Shown: positions 12,401-20,690 of the stretch, in pieces
How the letters are laid out: the number at the start of each line of letters is the position of its first letter
Numbering within the stretch: the first letter of the stretch is position 1
Source of the DNA: Polytrichum commune
Taxonomy: Eukaryota; Streptophyta; Polytrichopsida; Polytrichales; Polytrichaceae
Length of the DNA: 64,000 nt
Assembly (NCBI GenBank): GCA_950295325.1
Contig: OX485804.1
Location: 63,828,533-63,892,532 of the forward strand
Direction of reading: 5' to 3'
Translations under genes and position numbers: made by a program
The notes under the pieces: generated by a model
Seen by the model: the letters and a program-made list of their open reading frames with translations, nothing else
Databases searched by the model: none
Told to the model about the DNA's origin: nothing

Positions 12401-15400
12401 CCCCAATTTAATCTAAACCAAATTTCGGAGATGTTTTACGTATACAGCGATCTCTGCTGTGTCGAATTTGTAAACTGGTTCGCTTGAGAATTGCTCGGGA
12501 AATGGCAGATTTCTGGGTTCCTCTGAAGTACCTCAAATTAATCTTAACCTAATTTCGCAGATGTTTTACATATGAAGTGAGTTCTGCTGTCTTGAATTTG
12601 TGAGCAGGTGTCAAGCAATTACTTCAGAATTGCCTGACAATCGCTTGACAATAGCAGGTTCCCGGGTTACTCTGAAGTCCCTTAACTTCAAACCTGAACC
12701 AAATTTAGAATCTAGACCTAATTTCGGAGATACTAACATATAAAATGAACTCTGCTGTCCTGAATTTGTAAGCTGATGTCAAGAGGTTGCTTGGGACTTG
12801 CTTGGGAAATGGCAGATTTCTCGATTCCTCTGAAGCACCTGAACTTCAAAGCTGATCCCAATGTAGAATCTAACCCTAGTTTCGGAGATGTTTACCAGTA
12901 CAGTGATCTCTGCTGTCTCCAATTCGTACGCTGGTGTCAAGAGATTCCTTGGAAATTGCTCGACAAATTAATTGCAGATGTTTACATGTACAATGATCTC
13001 TGCAATCTTGGATTTGTAAGGTGATGTCAAGTGGGTTGCTTGAGAATTGCCTGAGAATTGGCAGAATTCTCAATTCCTCTGAAGCACCTGAACTTCAGAC
13101 CTGATCCCAATGTAGAATTTAACCCTAGTTTCGGAGATGTTTACATGCACAGTGAATCTCTGCTGTCTCGAATTTGTAAGCTGGTGTCACGAGATTGCTT
13201 GAAAAATTGCTCGAGAATCAATTGCAGACGTTTACATGTACAATGATCTCTGCAATCTTCGATTTGTAAGGTGGTGTCAAAGTGGTTTGTTTGAGAATTT
13301 CTTGGGAAATGCCAGATTTCTTGGTTCCTCTGAAGCACCTGAACTTCAAACCTAATCCCAATGTAGAATCTAACCCTAGTTTCGGAGATGTTTTACATGT
13401 ACAGTGAATCTCTGCTGTCTTGGATTTTGTAATGTGGATAAGAATACAGAGGTCTTACGTGCATTGCAAGAGAGAATGTAGGTACTCTTGATCAATGGGA
13501 GAAGATTGGAATACGAGGTACACGATAGTACGCCTGAGGAGGAAGAGGGCTTCGTCACTCTCGTACGCTACAATGCCCAAACTCCACAAGGAAAAGCGAC
13601 CGCATTATTCAACTGGAAGGTTTCAGCTATGGAGATTCATCCCGAAGAGGATGTGGTCCTGGTCCTCCTCTTATGCACTGCCACCATGAGGTCTGTCGCC
13701 GACTTCGGAGGAAAACACCAAGGCAATGTGTTTGCTCGCCGTCGACACAAGGAGGTCCGACCAGGCCTCAAAGACTGGGGTTCTGTGGTCCTCGAACATG
13801 CCACCTCGCAATCCAACCTCGCAATGTGGTACCTCAACACCCCGCAATTCATCTACAATGCAGATGGCACCGACCGAATCCACAGCCACCCAGGCAAGCT
13901 CCGCCCAAAACTCAATTCCTCATCTTCATCCCCTCTCCTTAGCTGCTGCTGCCAACCTTCCTTCTACTCTCATCTGATCTTCCAGCCACTTTTGATGATG
14001 CAATCTTGAACCATGATTCCATTTCCCTGCTTCCGAATTCAGGCATGCGAATTTTGATTAGTATTTGTCAACCTGAAACATGTCAACCTAAAGGCTCGGT
14101 TACACTAGTACAAAGATGGTCGTGGTCGAGGACCTCCAATCAACTACAACTACAATTTTCGTCATTCACAACTGCGAATCCTTGTGGTTGTGGTCGGTGG
14201 CGGGGCAATGGGGTCGGTCTTTGAGATCGTAATCTATCATTGGTTTAGGTCTTGGGCTTGAAAGAAGATTAGAGCGATTATTATACTTGTTTGCTTAGGA
14301 TTCTAGTGTTAAAGTGGTTTCCTCCTGAACTTTCTCCTCATACCTTGGCCTTGAAGCTCTTTGGTGATGCCACATGAGCATGAACAACCACCCCAAGGGT
14401 GGTTGTGGGGGTGGTTAGTATTAACTATTCCTTTTCCATGGAAATAGAACTAAAGAAAGTACACCATGACCACGATCATGGCCACGACCACAACCACAAC
14501 CACAACCATCCCTAGTGTAAATGACCCTTAAAGATACAACATTGCATAAGTCTTATAGCCCACTTGCACATGACGAATGTCGGATGTTTCGAAATGTTAA
14601 GGACTCCAAAAGTTGGGGAGCCACCTTCTTGTGCACTTTACCGTCGGACAACCAAGAACATTGGAAGTCCGATTGCAGTGTTGTCACGGTCATCGAACGT
14701 TTTGAAATGTTGACAACTCTCAAAACACAGTAGGATGAAAGACTAAGTTACGAATCCCGGTTTGTGATTGGTGAGAACTTTATTATCCTTGTGTTTGAGT
14801 CATGACTTTCTTCCGGAATAGTTTACTTGAATGTTGGACATTTCAAAATGTTCGACATCTCCAATTCTTTTTGCACTCACACATACGGGCCTTCTTTTTG
14901 AAACATCGAATGTTCCAAAACATCTGATGTTTGACGTGTGCAAGCAGTGTATTAAGTTGACAGGTTTTGTCACTCTTGAATCCATAGCCTAGACTCGGCA
15001 AGTGACAACCATATCCCTAGTACGGATTTGGTGCCTGTCAAAATGTTCCAGTAGGCCTCCTTCATGTGAATTTGCCGTGTATGAGCATGTTTAGTTTTTG
15101 ATTCCATCGCGAATGGTTCTGAAATCATGGTTTCAAATTGAATATCAAGGTTAAGGCCTTGGCTTTTGAGTAGTCTGAGACAGGGCCTGCAAATACCAAC
15201 AATCCAGAACAACACATACTTAGGTTTAACATGTTTCATCATTCTTGCATCCATAGCCTAGACTAAAGCGACAACCATCACTCCAATAACGAATTGGTAC
15301 CTCAAAATGATCCAGCACCCCTCGTCCATGTAAATTTGTGGCCAAAAAGCACAATTAGTTTTCGATCCTTGAACGCTCAAATTTGACCGAATCGTAATAT

Positions 15401-15996
15401 CAACCTCAAAAGGTTAGAACCATTGGAACATCAGGATTTGCAATCAAGCCAATAGCTTGAGTGGTTGGGACTCATCTCCACATTGCAGGCATGGTGTAAT
15501 TCCATTCTCCACCAAGCAATGCTAGTGTTACCTCTATGGTCCACCCAATCATTCTGGGGGGTCGCCGGGTCAACTAATCATCTTCCAAGCTACGGACTAT
15601 ATAAACAACGAGAGGAGAGTGGATGACTCCCATGGCGAGTCATCCATCTACTTGAAGTTGGATATCAATCATAACCGATCAGCTCATGCACAAAATCTAG
15701 GAATTATGAATGATACCGCACTTTCATGGATGCATACTTGTAACGAATTCTAATAACCCTTATGTTCTTGGATGAAAGATCGGTTACAAATACAGATACC
15801 AAGGAGCTCGGTGAGCCTAGTATAGGAGGAACAATGAGCGATTGAGGTGCTCCACTTACGGCCATTAGAAAGAGTCCACCTCTTAATTGAGGCAGAAGCA
15901 ACCTAGCATGTGTAGGCGAAGACACTATAAATCATGCTAATATTGACAACCATAGGCAAGATCCTCTCTTTCTTGTTTTTTTAAGCAACAAAGTGG

Positions 15997-16030
<34 letters not shown>

Positions 16031-16283
16031 CTATTGAAGCTTTGATCATGTGGCAGGTCCTATGGGAGGTGCGTGTGGATCAAGTTGCCAAGCTGGGGAT
16101 GGTGTGGGGTCAGCAGCTGGAGGTTGGGCAGCAGGGCAGTACCAAGGCTGGAGAGAAGTAAGCCGAGATTATTCAAGTCATGGGTCCGCCATAGGTGCTT
16201 GGGGCAGGAGGACTGGAAGTGGTATACCAATGAACACCTCTGCAATTCCTCCCAAACTCAAACATATGAACTCTATAAAGTGA
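6443..16283 (+). CDS. GRDP: Glycine-rich domain-containing protein (GRDP, DUF1399 family), 11 exons
   Basis: Exons by splice-site and phase matching: 6443-6690, 7512-7638, 7892-8191, 9046-9192, 9369-9698, 10437-10826, 11559-11725, 11855-11979, 12159-12325, 13482-13893, 16057-16283. They total 2640 nt, or 879 residues, close to the roughly 800 residues usual for the family. The N-terminal half is the GRDP-like domain: a start helix (KRQLGFL near residue 57), WVWHCH (116-121) and VPTYDIDLIWHAHQ (261-274). A beta-rich central part follows (exon 6), then RGRWITRTVLNHMGRECFVI (exon 7), EEDVVLVLLLC and DWGSVVLE (exon 10). Exon 11 gives a Gly/Cys-rich tail. In Arabidopsis, GRDP1 and GRDP2 act in osmotic/ABA responses and auxin-linked growth; a similar role here is inference. 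Introns 6 and 10 seem to begin with GC. If intron 10 is retained, the frame stops at 14009 with an unrelated Ser/Cys tail (842 residues). Exons 1-10 are strong; exon 11 is less certain. Confidence 0.85.
8235..8850 (+). repeat. Two-copy tandem duplication inside GRDP intron 3 (period about 330 bp)
   Basis: Paired phrases recur in order: ATCTGGAAC near 8272 and 8602, TTTAGAAGCAG/TTTAGATGCAG, GTTTGGAAGG/CTTTGGAAGG, CTCAACGTGCT versus TTCAACGTGCT, GCACGCATGAA, and CTACCAACATTCA near 8530 and 8810. The first copy carries a long T-rich tract at 8341-8362. The whole lies between the exon 3 donor (8192) and the exon 4 acceptor. Confidence 0.75.
9707..10120 (+). repeat. Higher-order tandem repeat filling most of GRDP intron 5
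   Basis: Short units of about 45-60 bases (TTCCCTCAAATTCGAACA... GTGTTGTGATTTC) repeat about eight times. They are grouped into two super-units of about 206 bases: the phrase ACATTCGAACAG recurs at 9721 and 9927, and the AGGCTAGGATATCC / GACCAGGATGTCC variant recurs with the same spacing. The array begins less than ten bases after the exon 5 donor. Confidence 0.85.
10850..11390 (+). repeat. Two-copy tandem duplication inside GRDP intron 6 (period about 270 bp)
   Basis: GAGGTCATTGATCCTAA recurs near 11009 and 11277, ATCTCTCCTACTCAA follows in both, and TTGAATTACATAG occurs near 11069 and 11352. Upstream phrases (CGCTGAATT, ATCATCAA, the phrase around CACATCAAGG/CACTTCAAAG) also pair. The duplication occupies about three quarters of the intron. 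Confidence 0.8.
12326..13430 (+). repeat. Array in GRDP intron 9 whose units repeat the 5' splice site
   Basis: Starting exactly at the real donor (GTAAGCTGGTGTCACGAGAT at 12326), related units recur with GT at about 12470, 12600, 12768, 12926, 13016, 13176, 13266 and 13429. Each has the form TTTGTAAGCTGGTG, then TTGCTTGAGAATTGC, GGCAGATTTC, CCTCTGAAGCACCTGAACTT, CCCTAGTTTCGGAGATG and CTCTGCTGTC. Spacing is about 130-168, with two short units of 90. At 13176 the match to the real donor runs 28 bases or more into the intron. Confidence 0.88.
14092..14528. mobile_element. Inverted-repeat element H (437 bp) with TAA target duplication
   Basis: The ends AGGCTCGGTTACACTAG and CTAGTGTAAATGACCCT are inverted repeats with three mismatches in 17, flanked by TAA at 14089-14091 and 14529-14531. 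Sub-terminal GTGGTCGTGG / CCACGACCACAACC runs extend the inverted repeat. A TAA duplication is typical of PIF/Harbinger (Tourist-like) MITEs; that class is inference. There is no transposase. It lies in GRDP intron 10, or just 3' of the stop if intron 10 is retained. Confidence 0.7.
14945..15430 (+). repeat. Two-copy tandem duplication (period about 265 bp)
   Basis: ATCCATAGCCTAGACT occurs near 14980 and 15249. It is followed in both copies by GCGACAACCAT or a variant, a TACGGATTTGGT / AACGAATTGGT phrase, CAAAATG.TCCAG and AATTAGTTTT. Short open frames across it are not maintained. It lies within GRDP intron 10. Confidence 0.65.
15999..16031. repeat. (TA)n(CA)n microsatellite before the glycine-rich exon
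   Basis: A TATATA run passes into ACACACAC ending 25 bases before the proposed exon 11 acceptor. It replaces a usual polypyrimidine tract at that distance, one reason the acceptor is given moderate confidence. Confidence 0.9.
16057..16283 (+). CDS. GRDP: Candidate terminal GRDP exon encoding the glycine-rich tail
   Basis: This GC-rich island in AT-rich surroundings encodes 74 residues starting PMGGACGSSCQAGDGVG and ending in TGA at 16281-16283. The acceptor reads TGTGGCAG before 16057. Its phase (two bases before the first full codon) exactly fits a donor at 13893 that leaves one base, giving Gly at the junction. Seed-plant GRDP proteins end in a glycine/cysteine-rich domain, which this provides and which the exon-10 read-through lacks. 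Against it: the intron would be 2163 bp and start GCAAGC, and another frame is also open here. The exon lies 1.2 kb before the stop codon of the opposing RNase H gene. Confidence 0.5.
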
Positions 16284-16394
16284 ATCATATATGGTTGTAA
16301 TGATTCTCTCTCATGTGCTTAACTAATTAGTTTCAAGTTCTTAATTGAAGTCCATGCCATCTCTTTCATGCTCATGAACTCATGCTCATAATCT

Positions 16395-17167
16395 AAGGTA
16401 TGTAGATGTTATTTGGTTCAATATTCATTTTCTCCAAGTTCTATCAGTTAGAGTTACACAATGATAATTATGTTGCATTACCATGTCTCCAATGAAGCAT
16501 CAACAATTGGATTGAAAATTGCTCTTCCCATGCTTGAGTTATGGTTATTGGAAGAGCATTAGAAGAGGACAAGGGAGTCAAATAGGTCTCGGAGGACCCT
16601 CAAATTGGTTAGTAAGAATTAAATGCTTTCTACTAATTTGATTTCCACCCATGGACTCAGGCAACCAAGAATCTCATGAGTAGATCCCATTAGAGCGGGA
16701 AATGTAAACGGCAAGAAATCTAAATTTCTCAACCAGTTCATCTTTAACTAGTGGTTGGTTCTCCTTGTTCATTGGTTTGGTGGGGCATTCTGCATATTTG
16801 ATTAATGATTTTCTTGTCTCGATTTCATGTGTGACACGTAACATGCCACAAAGGATGAGAAAGAAAGTATAGTCAGACATTTTTTTTGGGGGGGGTTCAA
16901 ATCCACTAATAATTTCTCAAACTCGAGCCCCACTAGTATAACACTTCCTCCTCTAATGGTATGTTTGTTGATTCCTTAATTGAATACATAGATCCCAATT
17001 GTGTTGACTATTGATGTGGAGTAGAGTAGTTAATAAAATTTGAAGATGTAGTCCAATCTCTTTTCAATATGTGCCATTCAAGTGTTTGTTCTTTGATCTT
17101 CACCTTACCACACCAACTCGAATATATGTGTCTGATTAAGAAAACAACCAAATAACACCCGCATACC
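16395..17167. mobile_element. Inverted-repeat family C, long copy (773 bp)
   Basis: The left end AAGGTATGTAGATGTTATTT pairs with the right end AAATAACACCCGCATACCT. The element fills the gap between the ends of the convergent GRDP and RNase H genes. Its right arm is recognisable as the complement of the C element at 20322. An internal piece near 16700-16780 resembles the end of family A. Confidence 0.65.
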
Positions 17168-17508
17168 TGATCTCTTTATCCCACTGAGAAGTGGCTTTCA
17201 TTGGAGACAGCACCAAAGAGTATTTCTGAGTAGGCAGTACAGTGATCATGGGATATGGAATAATGAAAGGGCAGACTCTGAAATGTGTGCAGCCAGGCAC
17301 GCGGTTCTTTGTACTTTGAATTCACAATCTGAATGTTTCTGCAGTCTAGAGAGATATTATTGTAAAATGTGAGATTGTCTTGATGATTCTTTCAACAATT
17401 TGGTAGTGACTTCATCACCTGATTTGTCAAGCAGTTCAAATATTTCACATATTTCAAATAAATTTTGCAAATCTAGAAAGGAAGGTGGTTTAGTAGGAGC
17501 TTCATTAA

Positions 17509-19950
17509 TTACCGTCTCAGTTGCAAGTTAGGAGAAGCCATGGATGATTTCTCTTGTGAGTACACTGCAGGCCTACTAGGGTTTTGTATGGGTGTTTGAA
17601 ACCGCGGTAGAGTTTGTAATGGAAATCCAAAATACTCATCATCTGCATCATCTGAGTCAGATTCGGACTCAATATTGCGCTGGACCAGTGCTGATGAGTT
17701 GCTCTTGGAATGAACACCTAATTTCGCAAGATATTCATCAACGGCTTGATTGGCAAGCCTGTCTGCAAGCTCATTATATTCCCTAGGAATGTGCTCCAGC
17801 CGGAAACTCTTGAAGTGTTTCACCAGACTCGTCACCTTGCGCCAATGTGGTTTGAAGCTCTCATCCCTTACTTCCCAGTGACCCATCACCTGAATCACAG
17901 GAAATTTTTAAAATAATTATTTTGAATCGGTGTGACCACAGCTGTATATAATTTCTCTCATCTCACAAATTCAACTTCGATCCAACATAACCGATTCACC
18001 TCACCGGCCAGGTTTAGGCCGGAATAATCAGAGAATGATAATAGTCTGTGAATATCAACTCATGTGTATAGTACAGAAAATAGTCTTTACTGAATCGAAT
18101 GAACTCCAGGAAATCCTTGACAACCAACAATAACCCCTCCTAACAGCCATGCATCCCTCACCAGTCACGACCCTGTGTCCTATCACCTGAATCACACGAA
18201 AAGGAAATGCTCTGAACTGGTGTCACAGATATAGTTTCTCATTTCACAGATTCATTTTCAATCAAACAAAAAACTAATGATAATAGGCTGATCTCTCATG
18301 TACACAATTGCATACAGAAAATAAATTCACTCAATCAGATGAACTCCAAGGAAGTCTTCAGGACAAAAAATTAATGACTCCACCTAGCAACAAGGCATCC
18401 CTCACTTCTCAGTCACCCGTCACCTGAATCACACGAAAAGCAATAAATGCTCTATATTGATGTCATAGGTAAATTCCAACACAGATTCACCTTCAGTCAA
18501 ACGAAAAACTGTGATAACCCATCAGATTGAAGCCGGATTTAAGGGCGTGATAGTCTGAATATCTCTAGACTACTCATGATGTGCATATAGACGAATTCTT
18601 TACTGAATCAGATGAACTGCAAGATTGTTGAGTGCCTTAGGAAAGATGTGACAACCACCAAAAGTCATCCATGCATGCATCGAATTAGCATCAACACGAA
18701 CTCAATTGGCACCCCTGACCAGAGTGGAATGCTCTGCAATAGATGATTATATTGAAGGATGATGGTCTGAACTCTCTTGACTGCTTTTGTTAATATTACA
18801 GATTTGGCAGAGGTTTTTGATCCCCCCACCTTGTCTGCGAATATTTCTACTCATGATGTGTATACAGGAAAACTCTTTACTCAATCAGATCAATTGCAAG
18901 ATCGACTGCCTTAGGAAAAAGGTTATTTGACAACCACCACCAGCCATCCATGGATGCATCGACTTGGCATCATCACGGAATGTATTAATTGCCACATCCA
19001 AAAGTCTGAGCAGAGTGGAATGCTCTGCAAAGGATGATGCCAAACTCTTTCGAATGCTTAATTTGTTATCACAACAACTTTGGCAAAGTTTTCTGATCCT
19101 CCCACCTGGTCTGTGAATATCTCTCTACTCGTGATGTGCACACAGACAAATCCTTTTCTCAATTAGATGAACTGCAAGATTGACTACCTTAGGAAAGATT
19201 TGACAACCACCAACAGCCATGCATGGAATTTACAACACGGATTAAACAAATCATGGCACCCCTCCTGAGCGAAGTGGAATGCTCTGAAGGGCGACAGATA
19301 ATGTTCAAGGATGATGATGTCAAACTCCCTTAAATGTTGTTGATGTTAGCACAACAAATTTGGCAGTGTTTTCTGATCCACCCACCTGATCTGTGAATAG
19401 AATTCTCTATTCATAATGTGCACACAGAAATCCTTTACTCAATCAGATGGAATGCAATATTGACTACCTTAGGAAAAGGTTTGACAACCACCAACAGCTA
19501 TACATGCATCGAATTGGCACCAACACGGAATCAATTGGCACGCCTGAGCAAAGCGGAATGCACTGAAGGGCAGCAGATGATGTTCAAGGATGATGATGTC
19601 AACCCTCTCTTGAATGTTTTTGATGTTATCACAAATTTAGCGGTAGAGGAGAAGGCTAGTAGGTTGGTTTCGGATCCTCGCACCTGGTTATAGACCAGCA
19701 GCGAATCGCCCTTGGCGACAAGATGTTGCACATTTAGCCACTTAGCTTTCTCCAGGCCTGCGATCAACGCCAGATACTCGGCCACATTCTGCGACACATT
19801 GCTGTCCACACAGTTCTTGATGGTGGCCACCACATGTCCGTAACTATTTTTCAGCGCTGCTCCGATCCCTGGCGGCCCCGCGTTGTTCACACGCAATGCA
19901 CCATCGAAGTACAACACCCACGGCGTCCTCGCCCTCCCTCGTACACTCAT
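17509..19950 (-). CDS. RNase H-like protein (plant RVT_3/RNase HI-like), two exons, 215 residues
   Basis: Exon 1 is 19950-19684 and exon 2 is 17889-17509 (TAA stop at 17511-17509). The phase-0 intron starts GTGCGAGG after AACCAG and ends TGTGATTCAG. The fold is an RNase H domain: YFDGA (first catalytic Asp), NVAEYLALIAGLEKA (Glu), AKGDSLLVYNQ (second Asp), then HIPREYNELADRLANQAVDE carrying the final Asp. The four-acid active site is therefore intact. The family hydrolyses the RNA strand of RNA/DNA hybrids or acts on retroelement-like substrates; the cellular role is unknown. The last 60 or so residues are serine-rich and acidic (ESESDSDDADDEYFG) with no known domain. ATG at 19950 is chosen over the upstream TTG because it starts just before the fold. 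No clear transit peptide is seen. Confidence 0.85.
17890..19683 (-). repeat. RNase H intron: tandem array carrying copies of its own splice junctions
   Basis: The whole 1794-bp intron consists of about six or seven diverged units of 230-300 bases. Read on the - strand, decoy 5' sites of the form CAGRYCAG/GTGGGNGGATCA lie at about 19385, 19105 and 18829, against the real one at 19683, each followed by the same downstream intron phrase (CTGAAGGGC, GGAATGC, GACATCATCATCC). Decoy 3' sites GTGTGATTCAG/GTGA lie at 18187/18186 and 18424/18423, and each is followed by a copy of the first 30 or so bases of exon 2 (ACTGAGAAGTGAGGGATG versus ACTGGGAAGTAAGGGATG). Confidence 0.88.
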
Positions 19951-19967
19951 CGGGAGAAACAACAACA

Positions 19968-19998
<31 letters not shown>

Positions 19999-20001
19999 AG
20001 A
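19968..20001. repeat. (CAA/CGA)n trinucleotide run in the RNase H 5' leader
   Basis: On the - strand this is a GTC/GTT repeat immediately upstream of the ATG at 19950. It creates an in-frame leucine-rich extension only from a non-ATG start, so I treat it as untranslated leader. Confidence 0.9.
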
Positions 20002-20170
20002 TTAAGCAAGCTGCTGCCGGCTTACTCTACCTACCCAACTTACTTGAAGGAATGAATGAATGTATGAATGATTGATTTGCTAAGGATCAAGCTCAGCTTC
20101 TTGCAAAGCAATCAAAGTGTGCATGTGAAGATAGATAGAAGCAACCAAATCTTTTACCCTCAGTCAGGCG

Positions 20171-20180
20171 GTTATTTAAG
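20171..20180 (-). promoter_or_regulatory. Possible TATA box of the RNase H gene
   Basis: On the - strand CTTAAATAAC lies about 220 bases before the ATG at 19950, which would give a leader of about 190 bases. The leader includes ATG-poor, CATT-repeat sequence (20045-20080) and the trinucleotide run. Motif evidence only. Confidence 0.35.
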
Positions 20181-20321
20181 CGGTAGATGGCTTGGTGTCC
20201 CTTGTCTCGGCTGAACGCTCACTACTTAACTTAACTTAACTTACTCGTAATCCAGGCTTCTATCGGAGCCTAACTTATGGCCCACTTTCACATGACACAC
20301 TTTTTGGAACAGTATGGCGCC

Positions 20322-20690
20322 AGGTATGCAGGTGTTATTCGGTTATTTTTCTTAATTGGACACCTATATTTGATTGGTGTGTTGTTAGGTGAGGATCAAA
20401 GAATAAATACCATATATAGAAACCACATGTTGAAAGAGATTGGACCATGTCTTCCAATTTCACTAACTACTCTATTGCACACTCAATAGTCAACACATTT
20501 GGGATCAAGACCTATGTATTCATTTAAGAAATCAACATACACTTCCGATAACTAAATCAAAGGAGGTCCAATTGTTTTTAATTGATGCTTCATTGTAGAC
20601 TTGCTAATGCAACACAAGTTTCGCCATGTAAAACTATATGGTAGAAGTTGGAGAACATGAAAAACGAACCCAGTAACACCCACACACCTT
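20322..20690. mobile_element. Inverted-repeat family C copy (about 370 bp)
   Basis: It starts AGGTATGCAGGTGTTATTC and ends AGTAACACCCACACACCTT, an inverted repeat. The left arm continues for more than 200 bases as a near match to the reverse complement of the right half of the 16395-17167 copy (GGATCAAAGAA, GAGATTGGACC, AACTACTCTA, TAGTCAACACA). No coding capacity. It lies within about 150 bp of the RNase H promoter candidate. Confidence 0.75.

Noticed and set aside
12326-13430. CRISPR-like array
   Set aside because: Units are long, diverged and have no unique spacers; they begin at a splice site inside a plant gene.
13894-14009. Read-through end of GRDP exon 10 as the only C-terminus
   Set aside because: The added residues are serine/cysteine/leucine low-complexity from pyrimidine-rich DNA. 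They lack the glycine-rich domain, and a strong GC donor precedes them. Kept only as a possible retained-intron form.
16894-16920. Possible tRNA B box (GGTTCAAATCC)
   Set aside because: It follows a G run with no A box or cloverleaf around it.
17170-17500. Extra C-terminal exon of the RNase H gene (frame reading EAPTKPPSFLDLQNLFEICE)
   Set aside because: About 50 codons are open on the - strand just past the TAA, but no donor in exon 2 gives the right phase with a good acceptor, and chance openness of this length is not rare.
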